A DNA stretch of 64,000 bases from Maribacter sp. GTDB taxonomy: Bacteria; Bacteroidota; Bacteroidia; Flavobacteriales; Flavobacteriaceae. This document shows, piece by piece, positions 1 to 9,366 of the stretch. The stretch spans positions 1 to 64,000 of the forward strand of contig JAHDDP010000013.1 in assembly GCA_020629285.1 (NCBI GenBank), in the 5' to 3' direction. Made by a program: the position numbers and the translations under genes. Numbering within the stretch: the first letter of the stretch is position 1; each line of letters begins with the position of its first letter. The notes under the pieces are model-generated. The model ran no database searches. It was given only the letters and a program-made list of their open reading frames with translations, and was not told the DNA's origin.

Positions 1-23
1 CTTTGCGACCTGCAAAAACAGTT

Positions 24-2414
24 ATGGTAGCTAAACTTACGAAAGGATTTTGGCCTAAAACGGCAAACATAATTCTACGAAACAGAATCCTGATTTTACT
101 CTTGATTGCCGGTTTTACCGTTTTTATGGGTTGGCAATGGCAATACATGCGATTCTCTAGCTCGCAAACGAATCTACTGCCAGATGATCACCCTGTAAAT
201 GTTCAATATCAAGATTTTCTAAGCAAATTTGGAGAAGAGGGTAATGCCGTTGTTTTCGCCATACGCGATAATGCCTTATTCACACCTGCCAATTTTAACC
301 GTTGGAACAAGCTTAGCAAACAACTTGCCGCTTTCCCAGAAGTGGAATTTGTTGTTTCAACAGACAATTTAAAAGAGCTTATAAAAGACAAAGAGAAGCA
401 AGAATTTGTAATGCGCCCTTTAATAAATGGCGAACTAAAATCTAAAAAAGAAATAGATAGCATTACCGATCATCTTTTCAATGACATACCATTTTACGAC
501 AATCTACTTTACAATAAGGAAAGTAAAACAATAAGAACCATTGTTAATCTAGATAAGGATATTGTAAATACCTCGGTTAGAAAAGACTTCATTTTACAGG
601 ACATAAACACATTGGTCAAAAAATTTGAAGAAGAGACCAATTTGGACGTTCACATATCAGGTATGCCCTATGTGAGAACAATGAACTCCCAAAATATCAT
701 TGATGAAATTGGTAAATTTATTTTGGCGGCACTTGGTGTTACCTCGTTAATTTTCTTCTTTTTCTTTAGAAGTATCAGAGCTACGTTCATTTCTATGTGT
801 GTGGTGATTATTGGTGTAATGTGGGCTTTTGGTTTACTTGGATTGTTGCAATATGAAATAACCGTTCTTACCGCACTTATTCCACCATTAATTATTGTTA
901 TAGGTATACCTAATTGTATCTTTTTGATAAATAAATACCAGCAAGAAGTCAAGAAACACGGTAACCAAGCATTATCATTACAACGAGTTATTTCTAAGAT
1001 TGGAAATGCTACCTTAATGACCAACATTACGACCGCATCAGGCTTTGCTACTTTCATTGTAACAGACAGTACCTTATTAAAAGAATTCGGTATAGTTGCC
1101 TCTATTAATATCATAGGCATATTTGTTTTATCGCTATTGATCATCCCGATTATTTATAGTTTTATGCCGCTTCCAAAAACAAAGCATTTAAAACATTTAA
1201 ATAAAAAATGGATTGATGCCTTTGTTCAGTGGATGGAACGCATTGTAAGACATAGAAGAATTACGGTGTATATAGTTTCTATATCGTTATTGGTAATAAG
1301 TATTATAGGAATTTATCAAATAAGAATATCAGGAAGCCCCATTGAAGACATGCCCAAAAATGCTGAATTCTTTCATGACATTCGTTTTTTTGAAAAAGAG
1401 TTCAAAGGTATTATGCCTGTAGAAATAGTAGTAGACACTAAAACACCTAAAGGCGTTTTAAAACCTGTTACTCTTAAGCGCATGAACCAACTTGGGGAAG
1501 TTATTGAAGAAATTCCAGAACTCTCTACACCTGTTTCTGTCGTAAATTTGGTAAAATATTCTAAACAGGCTTTCTATAACGGTATTCCAAAATATTATCA
1601 ATTACCTACCAGTCAAGAAAATACATTCATTATGGATGTTGCCCGTAAATCTGGTGATAATGGCGATTTATTAAAAGCCTTCGTAGACAGCACGGGACAA
1701 ACAGCTAGAATGACGACTTTCATGCGCGATGTTAATACCAGCCGTATGGAGGAAATAGAAGAGCGTTTATTAGAGAACATCACAAAGATATTCCCAGCTG
1801 AGCGATATAATGTTTACATGACGGGTAGCGCATTATTGTTCTTAAAAGGAACTAAGTACTTGGTAAAAAACCTTATCATGTCACTTGCTTTGGCAATTGG
1901 GCTAATTGCCTTATTTATGGCCTACTTGTTTAGATCATTTAGAATGATCGTTATTTCATTGATCCCTAACTTATTGCCTCTGGTGATAACCGCTGGTATC
2001 ATGGGCTTTGTTGGCGTTCCAATAAAACCATCAACCATTTTGGTATTTAGTATTGCCTTTGGTATCTCGGTAGATGACACCATACACTTTCTCGCAAAGT
2101 ATAGACAAGAACTCACGGCCAACAATTGGCGCATAGAAAAATCGGTTTATAACGCATTAAGGGAAACAGGGGTTAGTATGTTCTACACCTCAATTGTATT
2201 ATTTTTCGGTTTCTCAGTTTTTGTAATATCTAATTTCGGTGGCACCGTAGCACTAGGCTCGTTAGTTTCAGCAACATTGTTATTAGCCATGTTGGCCAAC
2301 TTAATTTTATTGCCATCACTACTCTTGTCACTGGAAAAAAGTATCGCTAACAAACAAACACTTAAAAAACCACAAATAGATATTTTACCACAAGATGAAA
2401 ATAATAACCAATAA
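24..2414 (+). CDS. RND/MMPL-superfamily transporter
   Basis: Predicted inner-membrane exporter of the RND/MMPL superfamily, 796 residues from the ATG at 24. The sequence shows the duplicated architecture of the family. One N-terminal membrane helix (about residues 20-40) precedes a periplasmic loop, then a cluster of helices (about 230-400). A second single helix near 415-435, a second loop, and a final helix cluster (about 625-780) follow. The GISVDDTIHFL stretch in the second half is typical of the sterol-sensing-like core. A TTG at position 3 would extend the protein by seven residues, but the ATG fits the family N-terminus better. The window begins here, so upstream partners are unseen. 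Substrate is unknown; hopanoid or lipid export is a family-level possibility only. Confidence 0.85.
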   Translation: MVAKLTKGFWPKTANIILRNRILILLLIAGFTVFMGWQWQYMRFSSSQTNLLPDDHPVNVQYQDFLSKFGEEGNAVVFAIRDNALFTPANFNRWNKLSKQLAAFPEVEFVVSTDNLKELIKDKEKQEFVMRPLINGELKSKKEIDSITDHLFNDIPFYDNLLYNKESKTIRTIVNLDKDIVNTSVRKDFILQDINTLVKKFEEETNLDVHISGMPYVRTMNSQNIIDEIGKFILAALGVTSLIFFFFFRSIRATFISMCVVIIGVMWAFGLLGLLQYEITVLTALIPPLIIVIGIPNCIFLINKYQQEVKKHGNQALSLQRVISKIGNATLMTNITTASGFATFIVTDSTLLKEFGIVASINIIGIFVLSLLIIPIIYSFMPLPKTKHLKHLNKKWIDAFVQWMERIVRHRRITVYIVSISLLVISIIGIYQIRISGSPIEDMPKNAEFFHDIRFFEKEFKGIMPVEIVVDTKTPKGVLKPVTLKRMNQLGEVIEEIPELSTPVSVVNLVKYSKQAFYNGIPKYYQLPTSQENTFIMDVARKSGDNGDLLKAFVDSTGQTARMTTFMRDVNTSRMEEIEERLLENITKIFPAERYNVYMTGSALLFLKGTKYLVKNLIMSLALAIGLIALFMAYLFRSFRMIVISLIPNLLPLVITAGIMGFVGVPIKPSTILVFSIAFGISVDDTIHFLAKYRQELTANNWRIEKSVYNALRETGVSMFYTSIVLFFGFSVFVISNFGGTVALGSLVSATLLLAMLANLILLPSLLLSLEKSIANKQTLKKPQIDILPQDENNNQ

Positions 2415-2471
2415 AATTATTTCATCACAAGTTATATAGCTATTTAAGCTCTCTATTTTTTAACAAAATCC

Positions 2472-2479
2472 TATCTTTG
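2472..2479 (+). promoter_or_regulatory. Bacteroidota-type -7 box for asnS
   Basis: TATCTTTG matches the TANNTTTG -7 element of Bacteroidota promoters and lies 26 bp before the asnS ATG. No clear TTG -33 box is visible at the usual distance, so this is a tentative call. Confidence 0.4.
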
Positions 2480-2504
2480 GGACTATAATTTTCAATTCAA
2501 GATC

Positions 2505-3938
2505 ATGCGTTTAGCAACAATAAAAGAATTACTAGCAAGTAAGAACTTACTACAAGAAGTAACAATTAAAGGTTGGGTAAGAACCTTTAGAAGTAATAGA
2601 TTTATAGCATTGAACGATGGCTCTACCTTGGGCACCATTCAGTGTGTTGTTGATTTTGAAAATTTTGACGAAGAGCTATTAAAAAAAGTAAATACTGGTG
2701 CTGCATTAAAAGTAACGGGAACGCTTGTTGAAAGTCAAGGTCGCGGACAATCTGTAGAGATTCAGGTTAGCGCTTTAGAAGTATTGGGTATAGCAGATCC
2801 AGAAGAATATCCTATTCAACCTAAAAAACACTCCTTAGAATTTCTTAGAGAAAAAGCACATTTAAGAATACGTACTAACACATTTGCAGCAATTATGCGT
2901 GTTAGATCTACCTTATCTTTTGCTATACACAACTACTTTAGAGAAAATGGTTTCAACTATTTTCATGCTCCTATTATTACGGGATCAGATGCAGAAGGTG
3001 CAGGTGAAATGTTCAGAGTAACCACACTTGATGAAAAAAATCCACCGTTAACTGAAGACGGAGATGTTAATTACAAAGAAGACTTTTTTGGAAAAGAAAC
3101 TAACTTAACGGTATCTGGTCAACTAGAAGCTGAAGCTTACGCTATGGCTTTAGGAAAAGTATATACATTTGGACCAACATTTAGAGCTGAAAATTCTAAT
3201 ACATCTAGGCATTTAGCAGAATTTTGGATGATAGAACCAGAAATGGCTTTCTTTGATTTAGATGCTAATATGGACTTGGCGGAGGACTTTATTAAGAATG
3301 TTATTTCTTATACTTTAGAACATTGTCAAGAAGATTTAGAGTTCTTAGAAAAGAGATTGTTAGACGAAGAAAAAAGCAAGCCGCAAGCTCAGCGTAGTGA
3401 AATGCCTTTAATTGAAAAATTAAAGTTCGTGGCAGATAACAACTTCAAAAGAGTTAGTTACACTGAAGCTATAGATATTCTAAAAAATTGCAAGCCCAAT
3501 AAAAAGAAAAAATTCTCATATATAATAGAAGAATGGGGTGCCGATCTACAAAGTGAACATGAACGTTATTTAGTAGAAAAACATTTTAAATGTCCGGTAA
3601 TATTGTTTGATTATCCTGCAAAAATCAAAGCTTTTTACATGCGTTTAAATGAAGACGGAAAGACCGTTAGAGCCATGGATATTCTTTTCCCTGGTATTGG
3701 TGAAATAGTTGGTGGATCTCAAAGAGAAGAGCGTTTAGATGTATTAAAGGAGAAGGTTAAGGAACTGGGCATTGACGAAAAAGAACTTTGGTGGTATTTA
3801 GATTTAAGAAAATTTGGAACTGCAGAGCATAGTGGATTTGGACTTGGTTTTGAACGATTAGTTCTTTTCGCTACAGGTATGGGCAATATTAGAGATGTAA
3901 TACCGTTTCCTAGAACACCGCAGAATGCTGAATTCTAA
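2505..3938 (+). CDS. asnS: Asparaginyl-tRNA synthetase
   Basis: Class II aminoacyl-tRNA synthetase that charges tRNA-Asn with asparagine in the cytoplasm. At 477 residues the length is normal for bacterial AsnRS. An N-terminal OB-fold anticodon-binding domain (about residues 15-100; [18 protein letters not shown]) is followed by the class II catalytic core. Motif 2 is visible as [21 protein letters not shown]. Motif 3 is visible near the C-terminus as [15 protein letters not shown], followed by [11 protein letters not shown]. The family-typical residues favour AsnRS over AspRS. The gene stands 90 bp after the transporter and 38 bp before rpoN, an order that suggests co-transcription with rpoN. 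Confidence 0.97.
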   Translation: MRLATIKELLASKNLLQEVTIKGWVRTFRSNRFIALNDGSTLGTIQCVVDFENFDEELLKKVNTGAALKVTGTLVESQGRGQSVEIQVSALEVLGIADPEEYPIQPKKHSLEFLREKAHLRIRTNTFAAIMRVRSTLSFAIHNYFRENGFNYFHAPIITGSDAEGAGEMFRVTTLDEKNPPLTEDGDVNYKEDFFGKETNLTVSGQLEAEAYAMALGKVYTFGPTFRAENSNTSRHLAEFWMIEPEMAFFDLDANMDLAEDFIKNVISYTLEHCQEDLEFLEKRLLDEEKSKPQAQRSEMPLIEKLKFVADNNFKRVSYTEAIDILKNCKPNKKKKFSYIIEEWGADLQSEHERYLVEKHFKCPVILFDYPAKIKAFYMRLNEDGKTVRAMDILFPGIGEIVGGSQREERLDVLKEKVKELGIDEKELWWYLDLRKFGTAEHSGFGLGFERLVLFATGMGNIRDVIPFPRTPQNAEF

Positions 3939-3976
3939 GCGGATTTAATTACTTTTACAAGTACTAGAATAAAGTA

Positions 3977-5434
3977 ATGCTAAAACAACATTTATCTTTT
4001 AAACTTTCCCAAAAGTTATCTCCCCAGCAAATTCAATTGATGAAGCTGATTCAATTGCCTACGCAGGCTTTTGAACAACGCCTAAAACAAGAATTAGAGG
4101 AGAATCCTGCTTTAGAAACCGGCAAAGAAGATGTTGAAAGCACTACCGATGATTATGATGATGTTTATGATGATGCATCAGACAATGAAACCATCAACAC
4201 AGAAGACATCAATATAGATGATTATCTGAGTGATGATGAAATTCCTGATTATCGTACCAAAGCAAATAACTATAGCTCTGACGATGAGGAAAAAAGTGTT
4301 CCTTATGCTGCAGGTATTTCATTCAACCAGCATTTATTAAATCAGCTAAATACCGTTTATCTAACAGATGATGAATGGAACATTGCCGAGTTCTTAGTAG
4401 GTAGTGTAGATGAAAGTGGATACATACGTAGACCAATAGCCGACATTATGGATGATTTGGCTTTTACCCAAAATGTATACACGGACGAAGAAACCATAAC
4501 TAAAATACTGGGCATAGTTCAAGAGCTAGACCCACCAGGTGTTGGTGCAAGGTCCTTAGAAGAATGTTTGATCATACAACTGGAACGTAAAGAAATTACA
4601 CCAAGTATTGAGCTTGCTACGGATATTCTTAGAAAATCATTTGAGCACTTTACCAAAAAACATTATCAAAAATTAATTCAAAAACATAATATAACCGAAG
4701 CAGAGCTAAAAGAGGCAATCGGAGAAATTGAAAAATTAAATCCTAAGCCAGGTGGTTCCTATTCTGGAAACAACAGAATTGTAGAGCACGTTGTACCTGA
4801 TTTTGCAATAAGAATTACAGAAGGTGAATTAGAACTTACCCTCAATGGCAGAAATGCACCAGAATTACATGTATCTAGAGAGTATAGCAATATGCTTAAA
4901 GGCTATAAAGAAGCCAAGGAGAAATCTAAATCCCAGAAAGACACGGTTATGTTCATTAAGCAGAAATTAGACGCTGCTAAATGGTTTATAGACGCTATTA
5001 GACAACGTCAGCAGACATTGTTCATTACCATGAACTCAATCATGCAATATCAAAAAGAGTATTTCCTAACAGGAGATGAACGTAATTTAAGACCCATGAT
5101 CTTAAAAGATATTGCAGATGAAATCGGCATGGATGTTTCTACCGTTTCAAGGGTAGCAAATAGCAAATATGTTGACACCCCTTATGGTACTAAACTTATT
5201 AAAGAGTACTTTTCCGAGTCAATGAAAAATGAACAAGGTGAAGATGTTTCCACTAAAGAGATAAAGAAAATTTTAGAAACAGTTATCCAAAATGAGCCTA
5301 AGAAAAAGCCATTAACAGATGACAAACTTGCAGCAATTCTAAAGGAAAAAGGATATCCTATTGCTAGAAGAACGGTTGCTAAATATAGAGAACAACTAAG
5401 TATTCCGGTAGCACGCATGAGAAAAGAAATCTAA
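3977..5434 (+). CDS. rpoN: RNA polymerase sigma-54 factor
   Basis: Alternative sigma factor that directs RNA polymerase to -24/-12 promoters and needs an AAA+ activator. At 485 residues all three regions are visible. The N-terminal glutamine-rich region I (about 1-48, LSPQQIQLMKLIQLP) comes first. A strongly acidic region II (about 55-95, runs of D and E) follows, then the core-binding and DNA-binding region III. An HTH lies near 375-395 (DIADEIGMDVSTVSRVANS), and the diagnostic RpoN box ARRTVAKYREQL is at residues 463-474. The stop codon overlaps the next ATG by one base (TAATG), so the downstream membrane protein is probably translationally coupled. No bacterial enhancer-binding protein is encoded in this window. 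Confidence 0.97.
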   Translation: MLKQHLSFKLSQKLSPQQIQLMKLIQLPTQAFEQRLKQELEENPALETGKEDVESTTDDYDDVYDDASDNETINTEDINIDDYLSDDEIPDYRTKANNYSSDDEEKSVPYAAGISFNQHLLNQLNTVYLTDDEWNIAEFLVGSVDESGYIRRPIADIMDDLAFTQNVYTDEETITKILGIVQELDPPGVGARSLEECLIIQLERKEITPSIELATDILRKSFEHFTKKHYQKLIQKHNITEAELKEAIGEIEKLNPKPGGSYSGNNRIVEHVVPDFAIRITEGELELTLNGRNAPELHVSREYSNMLKGYKEAKEKSKSQKDTVMFIKQKLDAAKWFIDAIRQRQQTLFITMNSIMQYQKEYFLTGDERNLRPMILKDIADEIGMDVSTVSRVANSKYVDTPYGTKLIKEYFSESMKNEQGEDVSTKEIKKILETVIQNEPKKKPLTDDKLAAILKEKGYPIARRTVAKYREQLSIPVARMRKEI

Positions 5435-6039
5435 TGAAGGTTTTCTCTAACTTAATCTCATACATATTACACCCCCTTTTCATTCCCATAGGTGGTACTG
5501 TTGCCTATTTTCTTATAACTCCAAAATACACACCTTTAGAAATACAGAGTGCTAGCATTCTACCTATTTTTATATTGACAGTTATTATACCCATAATTAC
5601 ATTTTTAATATTGAAAAATTTGGGTCTAGTCCAATCTGTATCTCTAAACACTATACAAGAAAGAAAATACCCCCTTTATATTCATGCCTCCATTCTTCTT
5701 TTAATCCTCTACAAGGTCATTCCAAACAATTACGTGAGTGAGTTATACTTTTATTTTACGGGTTTATTAGGAGCCACTGTTGCCTGTATATTATTACTGC
5801 TGTTTAATTTTAAAACCAGTTTACATACCGTTGGCGTAAGTGGTCTTTTAATGTATTTGATCAATCTAAGCATACACTTTGAAATCAACTTAATAATAGC
5901 AATAAGTTTATTTATTCTGTTTACGGGAAGTATTATAACCGCCAGACTTTATCTAAAAGCACACACAAGTATTGAAGTGATAGTTGGTCTGTTTATAGGG
6001 CTATTATCACAATTGTTAACCGTAAGGTTTTGGTTATAG
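5434..6039 (+). CDS. PAP2-like integral membrane protein
   Basis: A 201-residue protein made almost entirely of membrane helices (about six). The C-terminal half has SLHTVGVSG and then ARLYLKAHTSIEVIVGLFIG, which resemble PAP2 phosphatase motifs 2 and 3 (SGH-like, and R...H..(D/E)V..G). The first PAP2 motif (KxxxxxxRP) is not evident; TIQERKYPLYIH may be its remnant. A lipid phosphatase role is possible but not shown. The start codon overlaps the rpoN stop by one base. At its 3' end it overlaps the convergent barrel gene by 6 bp. Confidence 0.65.
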   Translation: MKVFSNLISYILHPLFIPIGGTVAYFLITPKYTPLEIQSASILPIFILTVIIPIITFLILKNLGLVQSVSLNTIQERKYPLYIHASILLLILYKVIPNNYVSELYFYFTGLLGATVACILLLLFNFKTSLHTVGVSGLLMYLINLSIHFEINLIIAISLFILFTGSIITARLYLKAHTSIEVIVGLFIGLLSQLLTVRFWL

Positions 6040-6702
6040 AATATAAAAAATAAGTCCGATTCTTAGTGGACGATACTGCAATACCTCTCCATTTACAGAA
6101 GCATTACCATCAAACAATTCGGTTAAAGAATAATAAGCATTTACATTAAAGGTATTATACCCAAAACTTAAAGTCAATCCGTATTGAAATTTTGTCAGAT
6201 CGGTATTCTTGAAATCCTCACTAATATCATCTAAATCATACTTTGATCGAGCACCTAGCACATATGCAGCCTTAATACCACCATATATACGCCAAAACTT
6301 ATATTCCTCTGCTGTAGAATTCCGCCATCTAAACTCTAACGGAAACTCTAATAGGTGCGTTTCTAGCTTACTCCTAGTAATATCGTCATTGATACTATAA
6401 GATATCTCATCATCAGAAATATCTGCCACAAGATTTGAGTAATAACTGTTCAATGCCATGCCTGCTCCTATACCTATAGCTTTAGTTCCTGAACGATTTA
6501 AAGGCAAATCTTTAATTATACCTGCTTGTAGACCATAAGATAAGTTACGTTGATTAGAAGCCTCAGGATGATTTAAAATAAAATTGTATGATAATCCTAT
6601 ATAAAACTGATCTTCAAAATAACGTTCATCCTCCATATTATCAGTTACCAACTGAGCATTAGAATAAAGTGTGACCAAACAAAATAACAGGACAAAGCGC
6701 AT
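6034..6702 (-). CDS. Outer-membrane beta-barrel protein (PorT-like)
   Basis: A 222-residue exported protein with a signal peptide (MRFVLLFCLVTLYSNAQ). Alternating amphipathic strands such as FYIGLSYNFIL, KFQYGLTLSFGYNTFNVNAYY and RPLRIGLIFYIL indicate an eight- to ten-stranded outer-membrane barrel. The size and sequence feel resemble PorT, the type IX secretion barrel of Bacteroidota, but I cannot confirm orthology. It sits convergently with the rpoN operon and downstream of the ExbD operon, separated from it by a terminator hairpin, so it probably has its own promoter. Confidence 0.6.
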   Translation of the reverse strand: MRFVLLFCLVTLYSNAQLVTDNMEDERYFEDQFYIGLSYNFILNHPEASNQRNLSYGLQAGIIKDLPLNRSGTKAIGIGAGMALNSYYSNLVADISDDEISYSINDDITRSKLETHLLEFPLEFRWRNSTAEEYKFWRIYGGIKAAYVLGARSKYDLDDISEDFKNTDLTKFQYGLTLSFGYNTFNVNAYYSLTELFDGNASVNGEVLQYRPLRIGLIFYIL

Positions 6703-6723
6703 GAAGTAAATTTAATGAAATAA

Positions 6724-6753
6724 AAAACGCTTCAAATAAATTTGAAGCGTTTT
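6724..6753 (-). terminator. Terminator of the ExbB/ExbD operon
   Basis: A 13-bp perfect stem (AAAACGCTTCAAA and its complement) with a TAAA loop and flanking A/T tracts. It lies 27 bp beyond the stop of the last ExbD gene and just upstream of the barrel gene start. It should work in both directions. Confidence 0.75.
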
Positions 6754-6779
6754 AAAAATGTAATATTCTACTTAACTAA

Positions 6780-7262
6780 CTATTGTAGATTATTGAAAGC
6801 GTCACCTTCATAGGTAGTATAATTTACCTTTAAAGCGTTAACCTTTCTTAACTCTTGTTTAATATCGGAAATCAATCCCATATTAGCGTTCTTATCAACC
6901 TTAAGTGCTGTGGTCAATACATTTTGAATTTCCTGAGGCTTCTTAGCTCTTTCCATTAAAATATAATCACCAACTTCTGAAGGACTAGCGAATTTATCGT
7001 TCAATTGAATTTTTGGCTCAGACCCAAACGTTTTCTCAAATTCCTTTGTTGGCTTCCCAACATAAATATAGATAACACGATCTTTCTTTTCCAACTTCTT
7101 AACTTCACTAGCATTTGGAAGTACGTTTTCAACTTTCAAGGAACTATCCTTCATAACGGTTACCGTCATAAAGAAAAACAAAAGCATAAATACAATGTCA
7201 GGAAGGGAAGCTGTTGATACCGCTGGTACCTCTCCATCTTTTTTCTTTGCAAATTTTGACAT
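6780..7262 (-). CDS. ExbD/TolR-family protein (second copy)
   Basis: A 160-residue proton-channel partner protein of the ExbD/TolR family. A short cytoplasmic N-terminus precedes one membrane helix (about residues 20-38; SLPDIVFMLLFFFMTVTV). The helix contains the aspartate expected for proton conduction. A periplasmic domain follows, with a C-terminal ALKVNYTTYEGD stretch. It is the last gene of the minus-strand operon and follows the first ExbD copy by 22 bp. Two different ExbD genes behind one ExbB-type gene is a common Bacteroidota layout. The motor probably powers TonB-dependent uptake or a related envelope process. Confidence 0.88.
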   Translation of the reverse strand: MSKFAKKKDGEVPAVSTASLPDIVFMLLFFFMTVTVMKDSSLKVENVLPNASEVKKLEKKDRVIYIYVGKPTKEFEKTFGSEPKIQLNDKFASPSEVGDYILMERAKKPQEIQNVLTTALKVDKNANMGLISDIKQELRKVNALKVNYTTYEGDAFNNLQ

Positions 7263-7284
7263 AGTGTTACTTTTAATTTATTAA

Positions 7285-7908
7285 TTATTCGCTTGAAGTT
7301 TCAGCTTCAGATAATTTCTGAGGAAACAAACCTTGTATTCTAGTCACCTTCTCCTTTAGTTCTTCCTTTACGGAATCCTCAGTTTCAGGGTTCAAATACT
7401 CAGCTTCCATTTCTACATAATCTTTGCCGAATAAACGCTTAGCTTCTCTATTTCTAAGATCGTTGTATGCACCTACTAGCTCATTCTGAACTGTTATGTA
7501 CGTACTGTATTTTGTTTCACGATCATTTTTCAAAGAGATAATTGCTTTTGTCGGGTTATCCGAAGATTCAGCATCACGTTTACCTTTACAGTAGTTACAG
7601 TAATCAGGACTTCCTGATGGTGCTCCACCGTTATCTAAAAACGCAATTGCTTTTTCACGCAATTTATCTATTGAAAGAATCTCATCTTCCACCAACAATT
7701 GACCATTTCGGTTAATATTCACCGTAAAAATGTTCTTTTGTTTAATAATTGGTGGCGCTTCAGTAGGTGGCTCCATTGGCGGCAACATACGATCCAATCC
7801 TGCATCAGTTTCAATAGTAGTAGTTACCAAGAAAAAGATAAGTAAAAGGAAAGCTATGTCTGCCATTGAACCCGCACTTACTTCTGGTGCTCCTGCTCTT
7901 CTAGCCAT
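7285..7908 (-). CDS. ExbD/TolR-family protein (first copy)
   Basis: A 207-residue ExbD/TolR protein. The membrane helix (about residues 15-35; MADIAFLLLIFFLVTTT) carries the conserved aspartate. The periplasmic part begins with a proline-rich stretch (PPMEPPTEAPP). It contains an unusual CNYC element (about residue 107), possibly a disulfide or metal site within an insertion, and a charged C-terminal tail. That makes it longer than the usual 140-160 residues. It is third in the operon, 16 bp after the small membrane protein gene. Confidence 0.88.
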   Translation of the reverse strand: MARRAGAPEVSAGSMADIAFLLLIFFLVTTTIETDAGLDRMLPPMEPPTEAPPIIKQKNIFTVNINRNGQLLVEDEILSIDKLREKAIAFLDNGGAPSGSPDYCNYCKGKRDAESSDNPTKAIISLKNDRETKYSTYITVQNELVGAYNDLRNREAKRLFGKDYVEMEAEYLNPETEDSVKEELKEKVTRIQGLFPQKLSEAETSSE

Positions 7909-7923
7909 AGTTTTCTATTTTTT

Positions 7924-8355
7924 TTATTTACTAAACATGTTTTTAACAGCTGGTATAACTAAAGATAATACAGCGATTATAGTAAGGATAAAAAATACAT
8001 TCAATCCCATTCCTATATTCTTAATAGTACCCTCATCTGTCATAGCGGCGTACTCAGGATCAACATCCGTTCCACTAGCCAAAACATAAGAAACCCCAAC
8101 TACTAATAAAAAACCACCAACAACGAACAACGTCTTCTTAAGACCTTGTGGGTTTGAAAATAAGTTTTTTAATGTAAACACTAAACTTACTACAACAGCA
8201 ACACCCAATAAAAGGTAAGTAATAATAAACATTGTGTTCAAAGCTCCACTTTGAGCAGCTTCAGCTGCCGGCATATCTGAACTTGGCAATAAATACCATA
8301 GTATAGCACTTAATACACCTATAGCAATTAATGCTATTTTAATAATTTTTTGCAT
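7924..8355 (-). CDS. Small membrane protein in ExbB/ExbD operon
   Basis: A 143-residue protein with four predicted membrane helices: near 4-24, 40-62, 75-93 and 115-140. I do not recognise an enzymatic domain. It lies between the ExbB-type and first ExbD genes with gaps of only 25 and 16 bp. That tight and conserved-looking placement suggests it is an accessory subunit or assembly factor of the motor. The function is an inference from context only. Confidence 0.75.
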   Translation of the reverse strand: MQKIIKIALIAIGVLSAILWYLLPSSDMPAAEAAQSGALNTMFIITYLLLGVAVVVSLVFTLKNLFSNPQGLKKTLFVVGGFLLVVGVSYVLASGTDVDPEYAAMTDEGTIKNIGMGLNVFFILTIIAVLSLVIPAVKNMFSK

Positions 8356-8380
8356 AATTTTTAGGTATTAAAAGTGATAC

Positions 8381-9130
8381 TTATTTTTTGTGATCTACCA
8401 ACATATCGATCAATGTAATAGAAGAGTCTTCCATATCATTAACGATGCTATCAATTTTAGCGATAATGTAGTTATAGAAAATTTGAAGGATAATTGCCGT
8501 AATAAGACCGAATACCGTTGTTAATAATGCAACCTGAATATCACCTGCAATAAGAGATGCACTTAAGTTACCAACAGCTGCAATCTTTTGGAAGGCCGCA
8601 ATCATACCAATTACCGTACCCATGAAACCAAGCATTGGTGCAATAGCGATAAATAAAGACAACCAAGAAACGTTTTTCTCTAATTGACCCATTTGAACTC
8701 CACCGTAAGCTACAACAGCTTTTTCAGCAGACTCAATGCTCTCACCAGCTCTATCCAAACCTTGGTAGTAGATAGAAGCAACAGGACCTTTTGTATTTCT
8801 ACAAACCTCTTTTGCAGCTTCAACACCACCAGATGCCAATGCGTCTTCAACTTGTTGTTTCAACTTAGTAGAATTTGTACTTGCCATGTTCAAATAAATA
8901 ATTCTTTCAATAGCAACTGCAAGACCAAGGATCAAACACAAAAGAACGATACCCATGAAACCGGCACCACCTGTAATAAACATTTCTTTTAAAACTTGAG
9001 TGAATCCTTTTTCCGCTTCAGCTCCTCCTTCTTGAACTAGCAAAGCTACTGCTGCTACTTTTGCACTTACAATATTTGTACCTGCTACAAATGCCCCAGC
9101 GACTGCTAGGCTTGGGAATAATTTTTTCAT
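8381..9130 (-). CDS. MotA/TolQ/ExbB proton-channel protein
   Basis: A 249-residue channel subunit of an ExbB/TolQ motor. The N-terminal hydrophobic stretch could be a signal peptide or an extra helix, as in many Bacteroidota homologues. It is followed by the three family helices (about 55-75, 155-178, 195-220). The signature region is seen in SLFIAIAPMLGFMGTVIGM and LLTTVFGLITAIILQIFYN. It heads the minus-strand operon with the small membrane protein and two ExbD genes. Together these would form a proton-driven motor in the inner membrane, coupled to TonB or another envelope machine. Confidence 0.92.
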   Translation of the reverse strand: MKKLFPSLAVAGAFVAGTNIVSAKVAAVALLVQEGGAEAEKGFTQVLKEMFITGGAGFMGIVLLCLILGLAVAIERIIYLNMASTNSTKLKQQVEDALASGGVEAAKEVCRNTKGPVASIYYQGLDRAGESIESAEKAVVAYGGVQMGQLEKNVSWLSLFIAIAPMLGFMGTVIGMIAAFQKIAAVGNLSASLIAGDIQVALLTTVFGLITAIILQIFYNYIIAKIDSIVNDMEDSSITLIDMLVDHKK

Positions 9131-9207
9131 TTTTTCAAACTTAAATTAGTTAGTTAATAGGGTTAAAGATAAAAAAAAAACAATATAAAAAAAGTAAAAC
9201 TTACTTG

Positions 9208-9295
9208 CAGAGAGGAAGGGATTCGAACCCTCGATACCCTTTTGGGGTATACACACTTTCCAGGCGTGCGCCTTCGACCACTCGGCCACCTCTCT
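9208..9295 (-). tRNA. tRNA-Ser(GGA)
   Basis: Folds as an 88-nt class II tRNA. The acceptor stem is AGAGAGG pairing with CCUCUCU, the discriminator is G, and CCA is not encoded. The D arm has GGCCGAGUGG, the T arm has GGUUCGAAUCC, and a long variable arm (UACCCC-AAAA-GGGUA) is present. The anticodon loop is CUGGAAA, giving anticodon GGA for serine. A long variable arm fits tRNA-Ser. Confidence 0.95.
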
Positions 9296-9366
9296 AAGAT
9301 ACCTTTTTTAAGGGTGGGCAAATAACAAAAAAAATATTGGTTTAAGAAATTAAAGCACTGTTAAAT

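Noticed and set aside
668-1144. 158-residue minus-strand frame
   Set aside because: Antisense shadow of the RND/MMPL transporter; no domain or start context.
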